Of a stretch of 10,243 nucleotides of DNA, positions 1 through 5,032 are shown piece after piece. Position numbers and translations under genes: made by a program. The notes beneath the pieces were generated by a model that worked only from the letters and a program-made list of their open reading frames with translations, searched no databases and was not told the DNA's origin. The DNA lies in NCBI GenBank assembly GCA_005880345.1, contig VBGE01000035.1, positions 1-10,243 of the forward strand, given 5' to 3'. Within the stretch, counting starts at the first letter, position 1. The number at the start of each line of letters is the position of its first letter. This DNA is from Chloroflexota bacterium. GTDB lineage: Bacteria; Chloroflexota; Dormibacteria; Dormibacterales; Dormibacteraceae.

Positions 1-481
1 CTGACTTGAGCAGCCAGTCCTGGACGACCACGCGTCCGCCCGCCAGGTCCACTTCGACCACGGCGTCCCTGGTCGCGGGTATCAGGTGCTCGATGGTGCC
101 CTCGCGGCTGACCCACACGTCGTTGGCCGGCCGCTCGAGGACCTCCGCGATGACGCCGAGCTCTGCACCGGAGCTCGACCTGACCGCCAGGCCGATCACC
201 TGACGGTGATAAAACCGGCCCGGCTCGAGCGACTTCGCCTGCTCGTCCGGCACCTCGAGGTAGCGGGCCCGAAAGAGCTCGGCCATCGTCCGGTTGTCGA
301 CGCCGCGCAGCTTGACCACGAGGCCCGGCTGGCTCTCCCGGCTCCACTCGACCTCGTACGCGCATCCGTCGAGCAAGAGGCTTGCCCCGGAATCAAAGCG
401 GTCCCGGAAATCTGTCAAGGGCGTGACCTTGACAGCGCCCTCGAGACCGTACGCGCCCGTCACCTGTCCGACGCGAATCAC
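1..481 (-). CDS. rimM: Ribosome maturation factor RimM (3' end beyond window)
   Basis: RimM assists late 30S subunit assembly in the cytoplasm by binding ribosomal protein S19 near the 16S 3' domain. The minus-strand reading frame gives about 160 residues. It opens with the RimM N-terminal signature [18 protein letters not shown], continues with LTDFRDRF, and then enters a PRC-barrel-like half beginning PGRFYHRQVIGL, with ERPANDVWV and HLIPATRDAVVEVDL towards the end. RimM is usually 165-180 residues, so only the last few codons are lost at the left edge. The start is GTG at 481, whose last two bases lie in the TGA stop of the upstream KH gene (a GTGA overlap). No other ATG, GTG or TTG is in frame nearby, so translation is probably coupled to that gene. 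It is the last visible gene of the ylxM-ffh-rpsP-khpA-rimM run. Family assignment is firm. Confidence 0.93.
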   Translation of the reverse strand, partial: MIRVGQVTGAYGLEGAVKVTPLTDFRDRFDSGASLLLDGCAYEVEWSRESQPGLVVKLRGVDNRTMAELFRARYLEVPDEQAKSLEPGRFYHRQVIGLAVRSSSGAELGVIAEVLERPANDVWVSREGTIEHLIPATRDAVVEVDLAGGRVVVQDWLLKS

Positions 482-927
482 GGCGCGGGCACCTCGCCAC
501 CGGGACGGTGGCTCCGCGGAGTGGAGTGATGGCCGCCTGGGCGCTGATCGGTGATCGGTGCGTTCGCCAGGTCGACGAAGACTCGCTTGCGGTCGCGCGA
601 CGAAGCGACCCGGATAAGCGTCCTCAGCGCCTCGATGTTGCGCCCCGCCTTGCCGATGAACCGGCCTACGTCCTCGTCGGCCAGCTTGACCTTGATCGCC
701 ACCGTGCCGCCGCCGCGCTCGAACGCCTCGACCGTCACTTCTTCAGGCTTCTCGGCCAGCGACTTGGTGACATATTCGACGAGCGCCTTGTAGTCGATGC
801 TCGGTCCGCCGGGCGCGGGCCGATCGCGGCGAAAGCCGCCGCCGCCACGATTGAAGCCACCGCCGCCGGGGCGACCGCCGCCGCCACGAAAATCACGCCG
901 CGGGGGTCGACTTTGCACGTCGCTCAA
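478..927 (-). CDS. khpA: KH-domain RNA-binding protein (KhpA/YlqC-like) with Gly/Arg-rich N-terminal extension
   Basis: This is a small KH-domain RNA-binding protein of the type found between rpsP and rimM in many bacteria (KhpA/YlqC). The KH core covers residues about 44-122: [22 protein letters not shown] at its start, the nucleic-acid-gripping GKAG (GxxG) loop at 92-95, and [12 protein letters not shown] at its end. At 149 residues it is about twice the usual 75-80. Residues 7-42 form a Gly/Arg/Phe-rich stretch with RGG-like units, and about 27 Pro/Gly/His-rich residues follow the core. The start is TTG at 927, preceded by GGGAGGG at 933-939 with a 5-nt spacer. An in-frame GTG at codon 4 is an alternative. 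The first 35 bp overlap the end of rpsP in another frame. The RGG tail could add non-specific RNA binding, which is an inference; the KH call is firm. Confidence 0.87.
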   Translation of the reverse strand: MSDVQSRPPRRDFRGGGGRPGGGGFNRGGGGFRRDRPAPGGPSIDYKALVEYVTKSLAEKPEEVTVEAFERGGGTVAIKVKLADEDVGRFIGKAGRNIEALRTLIRVASSRDRKRVFVDLANAPITDQRPGGHHSTPRSHRPGGEVPAP

Positions 928-1162
928 GGATTCCCTCCCGCTTCAACAGGCTGCGCGCCGCCTCGCTCGGCTGTGCGCCCTGCTGCAGCCACTTCTTGAC
1001 TTTGTCCACGTCGATCTTGACCTGGACCGGCTCGGTCATCGGGTCGTAGTACCCGAGATGCTCGATAAAGCGGCCGTCACGCGGCGAGCGCGCGTCCGCC
1101 ACCACGAGACGGTAGAAGGGGTGCTTCTTCGCCCCCATCCGCCTCAGCCTGATCTTTACCAA
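893..1162 (-). CDS. rpsP: 30S ribosomal protein S16
   Basis: S16 is a primary component of the 30S subunit and binds 16S rRNA early in assembly. The 89-residue product has the family's typical length and diagnostic sequence: [20 protein letters not shown] at the N-terminus, then [19 protein letters not shown], and a C-terminal helix with [20 protein letters not shown]. The start is TTG at 1162. A full-strength Shine-Dalgarno, AAAGGAGG, sits at 1169-1176 with a 6-nt spacer, and it lies within the last codons of ffh. The start overlaps the ffh stop by 7 bp. The 3' end overlaps the KH gene by 35 bp. These overlaps point to one polycistronic, translationally coupled message. The call is essentially certain. 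Confidence 0.97.
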   Translation of the reverse strand: MVKIRLRRMGAKKHPFYRLVVADARSPRDGRFIEHLGYYDPMTEPVQVKIDVDKVKKWLQQGAQPSEAARSLLKREGILERRAKSTPAA

Positions 1163-2493
1163 CCTGCGCCTCCTTTGATTGAATGACCCGCCGGCGGAAA
1201 TCCGACGAGCTTGCCTTTGCCCTTGCGGCCTGCCATGCCGAACTGCCTGGCGAGCTTCTGCATCGCGTCGCGGGCTTTGAGCAGCCGGTTGATGTCGGCG
1301 GGCTGCACGCCGCTGCCGCGGGCGATCCTTCGCTTGCGGGCTCCGTCGATGAGGTCCGGGTGCGCCCGCTCGCGCGGCGTCATCGACAGGATGATCGCCT
1401 CCATCGTCCTCATCTCCTTCTCGGTGTCCGCGCCGGCCAGCTGACCCTTCAGGGAGCCGCCGCCCGGCACCATGTCGAGCATTCCTTCCAGGGAGCCCAT
1501 GCCGCGCAGCTGGCGGATCTGGGCCAGGAAGTCGTCGAAGCTGAGCTGGCCCGCGCGAAGGTGCTTTTCGACCTCGGCGGCCTTCTCCTTGTCGATGCTG
1601 CGCTCGGCCTTCTCGATCAGGGACATCACGTCGCCCATGCCGAGAATGCGCGACGCCATGCGCTCGGCGAGGAAGACCTCGAGGTCCTGCGGCTTCTCGC
1701 CGGTGCCGGCGAATCGTATGCGCTCGCCGGTGGCGACGCGCAGTGAGAGTGCGGCGCCGCCGCGGGCATCGCCGTCGAGCTTGGTGAGGATCACGCCGTC
1801 GAGGCCGATCGCGCGGCCGAAGGCCTCGCCCACCTTGACGGCCTCCTGGCCGGTCATCGAGTCGGCCACCAGCAGCGTCTCGGTGACCCTGATACGCGAC
1901 TTCAGCTGCTTGAGCTCGTCCATGAGCTCTGCGTCGATGTGCAGCCGGCCGGCGGTGTCGAGGATGACCACGTCGCAGTTGAGGCGGGCGGCCTCTTCGA
2001 TGGCCTCCTCACCCTTGCCAAAAGCGATGTTCTCGCGCTCGGCCATGGTCTTGAGCTGCTGCACGGCCGCGGGCCGGCGGAAGTCGAGCGCGGCCACGAG
2101 CGGGCGGTGACCCTCCCGGCGAGCCAGGAGTGCGAGCTTGACGGCGGTGGTCGTCTTGCCCGAGCCCTGCAGGCCGGCGAGCATGACGATGGTCGGCGGC
2201 CGCGAGGCGTACCGGAGGCTTTCCGAGTTGCCCCCCAGGAGCTCGACGAGCTCGTCGCTGACCGCCTTGACCACGGTCTGCGGCGCGGTGAGCCCGGGCG
2301 AGATCTCGGCGCCCGCAAGCCGGGCGCGGACCCGCTCGACGAACTCCTTGACGACCTTGAAGTTGACATCGGCCTCGAGCAGGGCGAGCCGGACCTCGCG
2401 GAGGCCGGCCTCCACGTCCTCGGGCCGGAGCACGCCCCGGCCGGTGATCTTCTTGAGGGCGGCGGCAAGCCGCTCGCCAAGGGCTTCGAACAT
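1156..2493 (-). CDS. ffh: Signal recognition particle protein Ffh (SRP54 GTPase)
   Basis: Ffh binds 4.5S/SRP RNA and the signal sequences of nascent membrane proteins, and hands the ribosome to FtsY in a GTP-dependent way. The 445 residues have the full N-G-M layout. The N domain covers about 1-90. The G domain carries the P-loop GLQGSGKTT (107-115), LDFRRPAA (137-143), DTAGR (179-183) and [10 protein letters not shown] (237-246). The M domain contains the RNA-binding segment from [15 protein letters not shown] through [10 protein letters not shown] to [16 protein letters not shown] (about 370-416). The start is ATG at 2493, three bases after the ylxM stop. A GGAGG lies about 14 nt upstream, which is rather far. 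The tail after residue 417 is short and basic, and its last codons carry the rpsP ribosome-binding site. The receptor gene ftsY is in the same window but separated by four other genes. Confidence 0.98.
   Translation of the reverse strand: MFEALGERLAAALKKITGRGVLRPEDVEAGLREVRLALLEADVNFKVVKEFVERVRARLAGAEISPGLTAPQTVVKAVSDELVELLGGNSESLRYASRPPTIVMLAGLQGSGKTTTAVKLALLARREGHRPLVAALDFRRPAAVQQLKTMAERENIAFGKGEEAIEEAARLNCDVVILDTAGRLHIDAELMDELKQLKSRIRVTETLLVADSMTGQEAVKVGEAFGRAIGLDGVILTKLDGDARGGAALSLRVATGERIRFAGTGEKPQDLEVFLAERMASRILGMGDVMSLIEKAERSIDKEKAAEVEKHLRAGQLSFDDFLAQIRQLRGMGSLEGMLDMVPGGGSLKGQLAGADTEKEMRTMEAIILSMTPRERAHPDLIDGARKRRIARGSGVQPADINRLLKARDAMQKLARQFGMAGRKGKGKLVGFPPAGHSIKGGAGW
1169..1176 (-). 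promoter_or_regulatory. Shine-Dalgarno of rpsP inside the ffh 3' end
   Basis: The minus strand reads AAAGGAGG six bases before the TTG start of rpsP. It is the best match to the anti-SD in the window and lies inside the final codons of ffh, so ribosomes finishing ffh pass directly over it. It supports TTG 1162 as the true start. Confidence 0.75.
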
Positions 2494-2496
2494 CGC

Positions 2497-2820
2497 CTAG
2501 ACCGTCGCCTCCAGGCTCACGATGCGGCGCCTGAGGGCGTTGATCTCGCGCTCCAGCCTGTCCAGGACCTTGCGGCGCCTGGCCGACTCGGCCAGCAGGC
2601 CCAGCCTCTTCTCGTAGTCCTGCAAAACGACGGTCGAGCGTCTGACCAGGTCGTGCACGGCGGCCCGCGAGGTGCCCTGGTGCAGGGCGATCTCGGCGAG
2701 CGACCAGTCGCTCCGCAGATAAAGGTCGAGGACCTCCCGCTGGTGCTGCGTCAGGAGTGCGCCATACCGTTCGTAGAGGGCCAGGATGCGACCCCGTGCC
2801 TGGAGAGTGTCAAGTGCCAC
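2497..2820 (-). CDS. ylxM: YlxM/p13-like helix-turn-helix protein, SRP-operon companion
   Basis: YlxM is a small sigma-like HTH protein encoded next to ffh in many bacteria and reported to modulate SRP function. The 107-residue product (from GTG 2820) matches the family in size and pattern: RILALYERYGALLTQHQREVLDLY, then an HTH region with SLAEIALHQGTSRAAVHDLVRR and LQDYEKRLGL (about 23-74), and a short coiled tail. It lies directly upstream of ffh, with TAG and ATG separated by 3 bp. An in-frame GTG at 2871 would add 17 residues but would overlap the start of the divergent dinB gene and match nothing in the family. GTG 2820 lacks a properly spaced Shine-Dalgarno (AAGGA directly abuts it) and lies in the loop of a perfect inverted repeat. 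Identity is good; the start is less certain. Confidence 0.85.
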   Translation of the reverse strand: MALDTLQARGRILALYERYGALLTQHQREVLDLYLRSDWSLAEIALHQGTSRAAVHDLVRRSTVVLQDYEKRLGLLAESARRRKVLDRLEREINALRRRIVSLEATV

Positions 2821-2833
2821 TCCTTGACACTCT
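2804..2833. repeat. Perfect 11-bp inverted repeat around the ylxM start
   Basis: The plus strand reads AGAGTGTCAAG (2804-2814), an 8-bp spacer, then CTTGACACTCT (2823-2833), with no mismatch between arms. It lies at the divergent ylxM/dinB boundary. In ylxM mRNA the GUG start at 2820 would lie in the 8-nt loop; in DNA the site has the size and symmetry of a dimeric regulator operator. Each arm contains TTGACA reading outward. No U-tract follows, so it is not a canonical terminator. Confidence 0.65.
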
Positions 2834-2843
2834 AGCAGGAACT

Positions 2844-2849
2844 TAGACT
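2844..2849 (+). promoter_or_regulatory. Putative -10 element of a leaderless dinB transcript
   Basis: TAGACT (a TANNNT-type -10) ends 8 bp before the dinB ATG at 2858, and no Shine-Dalgarno is present. This is the spacing expected when transcription begins at or next to the start codon. A TTGACA lies upstream at 2824-2829, but the 14-bp spacer is shorter than usual, so the -35 assignment is doubtful. The acpP gene shows the same TANNNT-N8-ATG arrangement. Confidence 0.35.
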
Positions 2850-2857
2850 TCCCTTTG

Positions 2858-3394
2858 ATGGACGAGATCACCCTGGACGCACTGCGCTATCACCGGTGGG
2901 CCAACCTGCAGCTGCTCGAGGCATGCGGCGGCCTGACGCCCGAACAGCTCGCACTGACCGCGCCCGGCACCTACGGGTCGATCGCGGACACGTTCATGCA
3001 CATGCTCGCCGGTGAGGGCGGTTACATCAGGCGACTAAAAGGTGCGGAGCGGCGACGTTCGGCAGACGAAGAGTTTCCGGGCATCGAGCCGCTGAAGGAG
3101 CGGTTCGGTCGCAGCGCTGATGAGCTGATCGCGGCGGCCCAAGCACTGCGTGGTGGGGAAACGACTCAGGTTGACTTCGATGGAGAGGTGGCGCCGCTGA
3201 AGCAGTCGATGATCGTCGTGCAGGCACTGCATCACGGCAACGACCACCGGACGCACATTGGCACCATCCTCGGATTCCACTCGCTACCCGGCCCGGATAT
3301 CGACGTGTGGATGTACGGGCTGGCGATGCACCGGGCAAGCCCCTCCGGCCCTGCGGGCCACCTCCCCATGAATGGGGAGGACGCTAAGTGCTGA
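2858..3394 (+). CDS. DinB-family four-helix metal-binding protein
   Basis: DinB/YfiT-like proteins are small helical-bundle metalloproteins. Many use bacillithiol, mycothiol or related cofactors, but the substrate here cannot be read from sequence. The 178 residues open with MDEITLDALRYHRWANLQLL, typical of the family's first helix. The likely metal ligands are H48 (FMHMLAGE) and the H126/H130 pair in HHGNDHRTH. ATG 2858 is preferred over TTG 2855 because it fits the family and the upstream -10. The last 18 residues (from SPSGPAGHLPMNGED) are encoded by a palindromic repeat at 3338-3382 and are probably not part of the ancestral fold. The stop overlaps the next gene by 7 bp, making this the first gene of a three-gene plus-strand operon divergent from ylxM. 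Family confident, function unknown. Confidence 0.85.
   Translation: MDEITLDALRYHRWANLQLLEACGGLTPEQLALTAPGTYGSIADTFMHMLAGEGGYIRRLKGAERRRSADEEFPGIEPLKERFGRSADELIAAAQALRGGETTQVDFDGEVAPLKQSMIVVQALHHGNDHRTHIGTILGFHSLPGPDIDVWMYGLAMHRASPSGPAGHLPMNGEDAKC
3338..3382. repeat. Dispersed palindromic repeat, copy 1 (two hairpins)
   Basis: The element begins AGCCCCTCCG (3338-3347) and has a first hairpin GGCCC-TGC-GGGCC (3347-3359). A second perfect palindrome follows, CCTCCCCAT-GA-ATGGGGAGG (3361-3380). Closely related units lie at 8682-8760. It is read through in frame by dinB, and its right arm forms the ribosome-binding site of the next gene. It resembles a REP/BIME-type or small non-autonomous element, but I cannot name the family. 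Confidence 0.75.
3374..3380 (+). promoter_or_regulatory. Shine-Dalgarno of the RAM-domain gene, located in a palindrome arm
   Basis: GGGGAGG lies 7 nt before the GTG start at 3388 and is the only plausible ribosome-binding site for that gene. The same bases pair with CCTCCCC (3361-3367) in the repeat's second hairpin, so folding of the mRNA would hide the site. Confidence 0.6.
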
Positions 3395-3678
3395 CCGCGT
3401 TCATCCTGGTCAAGTCGACGCGAGAGGGTCTCACCCACCTGGGGGCTGAGCTGGCGGACGTCGACGGCGTGGCCGAGGTGTACACGGTGACAGGCGAATG
3501 GGACTTCGTCGCGATCGTCCGCGTACGCGAGCACGAGGACCTGGCCAAGGTGGTCACACAGCACCTCACACGCTTGCGTGACATCGACAAGACGCAGACG
3601 ATGGTCGCCTTTCAGCAGTTCTCGGCGCACGACCTCGAGGCGATGTTCGGCCTCGGCCTCGAGGATAAGAAGAGCTGA
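3388..3678 (+). CDS. Stand-alone Lrp/AsnC ligand-binding (RAM) domain protein
   Basis: This 96-residue protein corresponds to the C-terminal ligand-binding (RAM) domain of Lrp/AsnC regulators, without the DNA-binding helix-turn-helix. It runs MLTAFILVKSTREGL, ELADVDGVAEVYTVTGEWDF, VAIVRVREHEDLAKVV, then IDKTQTMVAFQQF, the beta-alpha-beta pattern of the fold with the conserved G-x-x-D-F/D region. Single-domain versions are known and are thought to bind amino acids or to pair with full-length Lrp proteins; the ligand here is unknown. The start is GTG 3388, overlapping the dinB stop by 7 bp, with GGGGAGG 7 nt upstream. The TGA stop overlaps a CTG (CTGA) that is in frame with the next gene. Confident as a RAM domain; role not determined. 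Confidence 0.87.
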   Translation: MLTAFILVKSTREGLTHLGAELADVDGVAEVYTVTGEWDFVAIVRVREHEDLAKVVTQHLTRLRDIDKTQTMVAFQQFSAHDLEAMFGLGLEDKKS

Positions 3679-3695
3679 CCCTCGACCTGCTTCGG

Positions 3696-4460
3696 GTGGC
3701 GCTGCGCGCGGCGCACGCCGGCGCGGCGGTCCTGCAAGAGATCGGCCTTCCCCACCCGGGGTTTGCGGCGGAGCTGAAGGGCAAGGGCGACTACGTGACC
3801 GCGGCCGATCGGCGCTCCGAGCACGCCATCCTCGAGGTGCTCGCGCGCGAGGCGCCTGGAATCGCAGTGCTGGCGGAAGAGGAAGGAGGCACGCGCGCCG
3901 GGACGATGTGGGCGGTGGATCCGCTGGACGGGACCACCAACTTCACGCGCGGGTTCCCGGCCGTCGGCATCTCGGTGGCCCTGCTGGAGCGTGGGCTGCC
4001 GGTGGTCGGTGTGGTGCTGGCGCCATTCCTGAATCTCGAATTCAGCGCCGTCGCCGGCGGCGGCGCGTTTCGCAACGGCGAGCGCCTGCCCCAGCACCGC
4101 GTGGTGGATCCGTCGAACGCCGTCGTGGCCACCGGTTTTCCGTTCCGCGACAAGGCGCTTCTGCCGCGCTACCTCGCGACGATGGAGCTCGCCCTGGCGC
4201 GCTTCGAAGACCTGCGGCGCGCGGGAGCCGCGGCGCTTGACCTGGCATGGACGGCTTCGAGCACGTTCGACGGGTTCTTCGAGCTGGGCCTCAACACCTG
4301 GGACGTCGCGGCGGGGGCGGCCCTGGTGATAGAGGCCGGAGGGCGCGTGACCGACTGGTCAGGCGGCGACACGTGGATCGAGACGGGCAACATCCTGGCC
4401 GGGTCGCCCGCGGTTCATGAGGCGCTCCTACAGCTCGCCGCGGAGGCGTCTCAGGGGTAG
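3696..4460 (+). CDS. Inositol monophosphatase family phosphatase
   Basis: This is a Mg-dependent, Li-sensitive-type phosphomonoesterase of the inositol monophosphatase/fructose-1,6-bisphosphatase/histidinol-phosphatase superfamily; its physiological substrate (inositol phosphate, histidinol phosphate, NADP or other) cannot be fixed from sequence. Metal-site motifs are complete: KGKGDYVTAADRRSE (29-42), LAEEEG (59-64), WAVDPLDGTTNF (72-83) and WDVAAGAALVIEAGG (202-216). The 254 residues from GTG 3696 are close to family length. However, the first helix normally has several more residues, and the same frame is open back to a CTG at 3675 that overlaps the TGA of the preceding gene, giving an extra TLDLLRV. 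GTG 3696 has no visible Shine-Dalgarno. The 3' end is convergent with the PHP gene, and a possible remnant of that gene overlaps it antisense. It is the last gene of the plus-strand trio. Confidence 0.9.
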   Translation: MALRAAHAGAAVLQEIGLPHPGFAAELKGKGDYVTAADRRSEHAILEVLAREAPGIAVLAEEEGGTRAGTMWAVDPLDGTTNFTRGFPAVGISVALLERGLPVVGVVLAPFLNLEFSAVAGGGAFRNGERLPQHRVVDPSNAVVATGFPFRDKALLPRYLATMELALARFEDLRRAGAAALDLAWTASSTFDGFFELGLNTWDVAAGAALVIEAGGRVTDWSGGDTWIETGNILAGSPAVHEALLQLAAEASQG

Positions 4461-4526
4461 CTCGACGAGCGAGCGCCACTGCTGGCGCACGATCAAGGAC
4501 GGTGGTCGCGCCGCGGCCTTGCGCAT
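4428..4526 (-). pseudogene. Possible displaced C-terminal remnant of the PHP gene
   Basis: Just past the PHP stop, another minus-strand frame reads TTSPERMRKAA, then RPPSLIVRQQWRSLVEL and PLRRLRGEL before a TAG at 4428-4430. A basic end of this style would suit the C-terminus of a PHP-domain protein better than the Arg-rich tail now in frame. I infer that a deletion removed the intervening segment and shifted the frame. An ATG at 4526 could start a 32-residue peptide, but I see no ribosome-binding site. The last 33 bp overlap the phosphatase gene antisense. The resemblance is from memory, so this is tentative. Confidence 0.25.
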
Positions 4527-5032
4527 TCGTTCAGGCGATGTCGTCTACCCAGGCGCTCTCTGTTCGCGGCGTAGAAGTCGTTCAGCATCCTCCGCCGGCG
4601 AGCACCGGTCGGAACGGTGAAGCCCATCTCGATGCCATCGATGCTGTGCTTCTCGATCAGCCGACGCAGCATGCCCGGCTGGATGGATCCGAAGTACACC
4701 GGCATGAATGGGTGCGGAATGATCGCCAGGCCGCCCTGGTCATGGATGGCCGCGACAGTGTCCTCGACTGACATGCCGCGCTTGACCGGCTTGTCCAGGA
4801 ACCAGCCCATCACGTGGGTCTGTGACGGCCATTTCGTCGTGACCTCCTGGCCCGCCACGACGACAATCCCCGCGCTCTCGCCGTGCGACTGCGCCTCATT
4901 GACCGAGTCCATCGTGTCGTGGTCGGTGACCGCGATGAGGTCGAGATGGGCGTCGACGGCGGCTTTGACCAGCTCGGCCGGGCTGACCATGCCGTCGGAG
5001 GCGACGGTGTGGCAGTGGGGGTCGGCGATCAC
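4493..5032 (-). CDS. PHP-domain metal-dependent phosphoesterase, C-terminally short
   Basis: PHP-domain enzymes hydrolyse phosphoesters using a cluster of two or three metals. The 179-residue product starts at GTG 5032, which shares a GTGA overlap with the ftsY stop. It has DPHCHTVASDG (metal motif I, H6/H8), TDHDT (36-40), GQE (61-63), THVMGW (H73), IIPHPF (H107) and IEMGF (E135). Relatives usually continue with an S/N-D-x-H motif giving the last metal ligands, about 20 residues after a LNDFYAANRERLG-like segment. Here the sequence turns into an Arg-rich stretch (RRHRLNECARPRRDHRP) and ends. The gene is therefore probably truncated by an internal deletion, or is inactive. The same frame stays open far upstream into ftsY, but that part is low-complexity out-of-frame sequence. 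Placed after ftsY, it is the last gene of that minus-strand run. Confidence 0.78.
   Translation of the reverse strand: MIADPHCHTVASDGMVSPAELVKAAVDAHLDLIAVTDHDTMDSVNEAQSHGESAGIVVVAGQEVTTKWPSQTHVMGWFLDKPVKRGMSVEDTVAAIHDQGGLAIIPHPFMPVYFGSIQPGMLRRLIEKHSIDGIEMGFTVPTGARRRRMLNDFYAANRERLGRRHRLNECARPRRDHRP

Noticed and set aside
793..905. GGC/GGT-rich tract in the KH gene as a tandem DNA repeat
   Set aside because: The periodicity follows glycine and arginine codons, with varied third bases, so it reflects protein composition rather than a DNA repeat.
2824..2829. TTGACA as a definite -35 for dinB
   Set aside because: It is part of the inverted repeat, and the distance to the TAGACT -10 candidate is 14 bp, shorter than usual; kept only as a possibility.
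1939..2835. Long open frame (298 codons) on the plus strand opposite ffh and ylxM
   Set aside because: It is antisense to two well-supported genes, has the skewed Leu/Ala/Gly/Arg composition of a complementary-frame shadow in high-GC DNA, and shows no recognisable domain.
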